Origin: Micromonospora yangpuensis
GTDB lineage: Bacteria; Actinomycetota; Actinomycetes; Mycobacteriales; Micromonosporaceae
Assembly: GCF_900091615.1 (NCBI RefSeq)
Contig: NZ_FMIA01000002.1
Coordinates: 186,001-250,000, forward strand
Direction of reading: 5' to 3'
DNA: 64,000 bases
Every line of letters begins with the position of its first letter. Positions within the stretch are counted from its first letter, which is position 1. Under the pieces are notes generated by a model. It ran no database searches and was not told the origin of the DNA. It worked only from the letters and a program-made list of their open reading frames with translations. Shown one piece after another: positions 61,820 through 64,000 of this stretch. A program made the translations under genes and the position numbers.

Positions 61820-61960
61820 GCTCTTTCCTGGATGTGGTGGACGTCCGCCCGTCCGCATCGCCTCTTTCCTGGATGTGGTGGCCTGATGGGGGCGTGGCGC
61901 GCTGAATCAGGGATGTGGTGACCTGATGTGGGTGTTGGCGCGCTGAATCAGGGATGTAGT
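61820..61960. repeat. Direct repeats around GATGTGGTGG
   Basis: CTCTTTCCTGGATGTGGTGG occurs twice (near 61821 and 61862). A second unit of about 41 bp, running from GGATGTGGTG to GCGCGCTGAATCAG, occurs twice in tandem (about 61871-61951), and a third, partial start follows. Related TTTCCTGG/TGTGGTGG strings border palindromes at 23609 and 24845. Confidence 0.75.
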
Positions 61961-62139
61961 CCGGTCAGGGCGACGGGAGACCACTGTTTCCTGGAAAGAG
62001 AGCTGCCGTCTGCCGTGGGGCGGTTCCGGGCGCGGTATCGGTGGGGCGCGGGCGGGTAGGGGCGGGACAGGTCGGGTATGCGGGGGTCGGCAGCAGACGA
62101 GCACGCCCGCAGGCCACCGCACGGGGGAGTGCAGCGCAC

Positions 62140-62409
62140 ATGGGTATTGGTAGCGGCATCTTCCTGATCGCCATCGGCGCGATCCTGACCTTCGCCCTCA
62201 GAGCCAACATCTGGTGGGTCGACCTGCGCGCGGTCGGCTGGGTGTTCATCCTGGCCGGGCTGGCCGTACTGCTTACCACGCTCTGGTTCTGGCAGGACCG
62301 GCGCAAGCGGGCCCGGACGCTGATCGTGGAGGAGAACCGGCTGTCGCACCCGACGGCGATGATGCCGCCACCGCCGGACCCGCCGCCGCCCACCGCACCT
62401 CCGTCCTGA
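62140..62409 (+). CDS. DUF6458 two-helix membrane protein, copy 1
   Basis: The 89-residue protein begins GIGSGIFLIAIGAILTFALR, with a membrane helix at about residues 4-22, the NIWWVDLRAVGWVFILAG turn and second helix (residues 32-52), a basic stretch and a Pro-rich tail. This is the DUF6458 pattern of small actinobacterial membrane proteins. Role unknown. The start is ATG 62140, with GGGGGAG upstream. A close paralogue starts at 63732, with decayed DNA between them. Confidence 0.85.
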   Translation: MGIGSGIFLIAIGAILTFALRANIWWVDLRAVGWVFILAGLAVLLTTLWFWQDRRKRARTLIVEENRLSHPTAMMPPPPDPPPPTAPPS

Positions 62410-62421
62410 CCCGCCCGGCCG

Positions 62422-62594
62422 CCTGGCCGAGATGCCCGCCCGGCGCCTGGCCGAGGTGCCCGCCCGGCGCCTGGCCGAGGTGCCCGCCCGGCCGCCTGGC
62501 CGAGGTGCCCGCCCGGTCGCTTGGCCGAGGTGCCCGCCCGGTCGCTTGGCCGAGGTGCCCGCCCGGCCGCCCGGCCGAGGTGCCCGCCCGGCCG
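62422..62594. repeat. Seven 24/25-bp tandem repeats
   Basis: Units of the type CCTGGCCGAGGTGCCCGCC plus 5-6 bases start at 62422, 62446, 62470, 62495, 62520, 62545 and 62570. The first two are 24 bp, the rest 25 bp, so no single reading frame is conserved. This indicates non-coding DNA. It lies between the DUF6458 gene and the response-regulator remnant. Confidence 0.9.
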
Positions 62595-62627
62595 AAGTAC
62601 CGGGCCGCTGCGGCCAGGCTGCGGGGA

Positions 62628-62870
62628 TCAGTCGAGCAGGCGGTGTTCCCAGGCCCAGGCGGCGATCCCGGCGTTGGTGGCACCCCGGGCGACCAGCCGC
62701 GCCACCTCCAGCTCCCGTGGGGAGAAGGCTGCCCGGTGGGGCGCCGGCCGGGGTGGTCGGCGCGTTGAGGTGCCGCAGCAGTCGTACCGTGATCGAGGGG
62801 CTGATCAGCGCGTCGCCGGAGGCGGCGGCGCGGACCGTCTCCACCACGGAGTCCCCCGGGGACGCCGTAA
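62628..62870 (-). pseudogene. Remnant of a NarL/LuxR-type response regulator
   Basis: One minus-strand frame reads ASPGDSVVETVRAAASGDAL then ISPSITVRLLRHL, the linker between receiver and HTH domains in NarL-type regulators. A second frame continues with FSPRELEVARLVARGATNAG, the start of the LuxR helix-turn-helix, before diverging to a stop at 62628. The receiver domain is missing and a frameshift separates the two parts. The gene is dead. Confidence 0.8.
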
Positions 62871-62871
62871 C

Positions 62872-63096
62872 CCTCGCTACGGCCTGATCGGCGCGCTGCT
62901 CGGCCTGCTGCTGGCGGGACCGTACGCGACCCTGGCGGTGCTGGCCGTCGGCGAGCACGCGCCGGTCACCTTCCCGACAGGACAGTTGCTCCTGGTGGCC
63001 GTGGCGTTGACGGGGGCGACCGCGCTGGCCGGGCTGTTGCCGGCAGACCGGGCCGCCCGGGTCAGCCCGGTCACCGCGCTGGCCGCCGGCGACTGA
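62872..63096 (+). pseudogene. C-terminal remnant of an FtsX-like ABC permease
   Basis: About 74 codons read YGLIGALLGLLLAGPYATLA, then VTFPTGQLLLVAVALTG, and end DRAARVSPVTALAAGD at the TGA 63094-63096. This is the last membrane helix and tail of FtsX/MacB-type permeases. No start or upstream domain exists: the homology begins where the opposing response-regulator remnant ends. A deletion fused the two. Confidence 0.78.
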
Positions 63097-63100
63097 GCCG

Positions 63101-63616
63101 TCACCGGTTCCGGGGGGCCCGGCCGGCGGCCAGCGTCGACCAGGGTCCCCGGAACCGGTGCGTCGCCAGTTCGGCGGTACGCAGTTCGACCGGGACCCCG
63201 GCCGGATCCAGCAGGCCGGAGAGCAGCGACACCCCCGGGTTGTGGCCGACCAGCAGGACCGTGGTCGCCGTCGACGGCACCGTCCGGAGCAGCGCCAACA
63301 GGGTCTGTGGCAGGGCCTGGTAGATGCCGGCCTCGGCGCGGACGACCGGGGTGGCGCCGGCCGGGCCACCCTCCGGCGGATCGCCGGTCATCCCCACCGC
63401 CACGGACTGCCAGGTTTCCCGGGTCCGGCGGGCCGGTGAGCAGAGCACCACATCCGGCAGCAGGGTGTGCCGGGCCAGCCAGGCCCCGACGGCCGAGGCG
63501 TCGGTCTCGCCCCGGGCGCTCAGCGGCCGGTCGACATCCGGGACGCCCCGGGGCGATTCGGCCTTGGCGTGCCGCAACAGCAGCAGGGTGCGTTCGGTAC
63601 CCGGGTCGTCCGTCAT
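63101..63616 (-). CDS. SixA-like histidine phosphatase
   Basis: The 171-residue protein has the RHG-type motif LLLLRHAKAESPRG near residue 11, a second region DVVLCSPARRTRETW near residue 54 and the C-terminal VLLVGHNPGVS with its conserved His near residue 122. These make up the two-histidine active site of the phosphoglycerate-mutase superfamily. SixA-type members dephosphorylate phosphohistidine proteins or small metabolites. It starts at ATG 63616. It abuts the permease remnant by 4 bp. Confidence 0.88.
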   Translation of the reverse strand: MTDDPGTERTLLLLRHAKAESPRGVPDVDRPLSARGETDASAVGAWLARHTLLPDVVLCSPARRTRETWQSVAVGMTGDPPEGGPAGATPVVRAEAGIYQALPQTLLALLRTVPSTATTVLLVGHNPGVSLLSGLLDPAGVPVELRTAELATHRFRGPWSTLAAGRAPRNR

Positions 63617-63731
63617 GGTGCCAGCTTGCCGGATTGGTGATCTCGATGCCGGGGTATGTCGATGGGAGCCGCAACCTCAGCAGTGGCCGCGGCGGTAGGA
63701 AACGCCAGCTGGACGCCAAGGAGGCGACAAG

Positions 63732-64000
63732 ATGGGCATCGGTGGCAGTATCTTCCTCATCGCGGTGGGGGCGATCTTCGCGTTCGCCGTGGAGGCGAAT
63801 CTCGGGTGGCTCAACCTGAGTGTCGTCGGCTGGGTGCTGATGCTCGCCGGGCTCGCCGGCCTGATCACCACCCTCTACTTCTGGAACTCCCGCCGCCGCC
63901 CGGTGGTCGCGGCCCCGGTCGCCGAGAACCGGGTGGTCACCGAGCGCGCCGTGCCCGTCCGCGAGCAGGTGGTGCGGGAGCACCGCGAGGTACGCGGCCC
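63732..64000 (+). CDS. DUF6458 membrane protein, copy 2 (3' end outside window)
   Basis: ATG 63732 starts GIGGSIFLIAVGAIFAFAVE. A helix, NLGWLNLSVVGWVLMLAG and a second helix follow, then a charged region (REQVVREHREVRG) that runs to the window edge. It is a clear paralogue of the protein at 62140, with a different tail. At least 89 residues are visible. Role unknown. Confidence 0.85.
   Translation, partial: MGIGGSIFLIAVGAIFAFAVEANLGWLNLSVVGWVLMLAGLAGLITTLYFWNSRRRPVVAAPVAENRVVTERAVPVREQVVREHREVRG

Larger units (their letters stand above)
61744..62139. other. Intergenic region with terminator and direct repeats
   Basis: It holds the dehydrogenase terminator (61782-61810) and a set of short direct repeats (61820-61960). 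Nothing coding is seen. GGGGGAG at 62123-62129 is the binding site for the next gene. Confidence 0.7.

Noticed and set aside
61820..61960. Possible CRISPR or attachment-site cluster
   Set aside because: Only two copies of each unit, no uniform spacers, no integrase or tRNA gene at the site.
62422..62594. Possible CRISPR array
   Set aside because: Repeats are contiguous with no spacers and there are no cas genes. It is a simple tandem array.

Overview
The window is GC-rich DNA from an actinomycete. The gene order tRNA-Leu, fhaA, fhaB, pstP, rodA, pbpA, pknA, pknB, then pabA, a sortase, a DUF881 protein and crgA is the conserved actinobacterial cell-growth block that lies near oriC. Scr1-type XRE/DUF397 regulators, DUF6458 proteins, many GTG starts and large intergenic palindromes point to Micromonosporaceae, most likely Micromonospora or a close relative. 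That placement is inference from gene content and style. No dnaA or oriC is visible.

Layout. 1-2.8 kb: a truncated gene, a small membrane protein, a TetR regulator and an orphan protein with locally lower GC. 2.8-8.3 kb: a branched-chain acyl-CoA catabolic set (biotin carboxylase, HMG-CoA lyase, carboxyltransferase, acyl-CoA dehydrogenase). 8.4-14.3 kb: an XRE/NB-ARC regulator, a divergent MarR/YceI pair and a GCS2-family ligase. 14.3-18.6 kb: repeat-rich membrane proteins, one with a PASTA domain. 19.2-21.5 kb: an Scr1/DUF397 regulator pair and a membrane protein. 21.7-26.8 kb: a secreted subtilase, a DivIVA-like/frameshifted pair, a small GntR regulator, and a TagA-like glycosyltransferase with a sugar-nucleotide epimerase. 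27.0-40.5 kb: tRNA-Leu, the FHA/phosphatase/RodA/PBP/kinase operon, pabA, sortase E and crgA. 40.7-48.1 kb: an EtfD-type iron-sulfur reductase, two NlpC/P60 hydrolases (the second behind a c-di-AMP riboswitch), dcd, a PPOX oxidoreductase and an M43 protease. 48.3-55.5 kb: tRNA-Gly and a tightly coupled five-gene operon (UGT, PLP decarboxylase, GT2, two ABC exporters). 55.7-61.7 kb: F420-type oxidoreductases, a phosphoribosyltransferase, RlpA, an RsbU-like phosphatase and a large acyl-CoA dehydrogenase. 61.7-64 kb: repeats, two decayed gene fragments, a SixA-like phosphatase and two DUF6458 paralogues.

How genes work together. The STPK operon carries its kinases, its phosphatase, FHA readers and the RodA/PBP2 pair for septal and polar peptidoglycan synthesis. 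The NlpC/P60 and RlpA genes add wall remodelling. EtfD and the large acyl-CoA dehydrogenase, 19 kb apart, share a TTAC-N6-GTAA palindrome at their promoters, which suggests one fatty-acid regulon. The 48.5-55.5 kb operon has the architecture of a small unassigned biosynthesis-and-export pathway. A site one base from the CebR-type LacI operator lies upstream of it. It is the best candidate here for an undescribed system.
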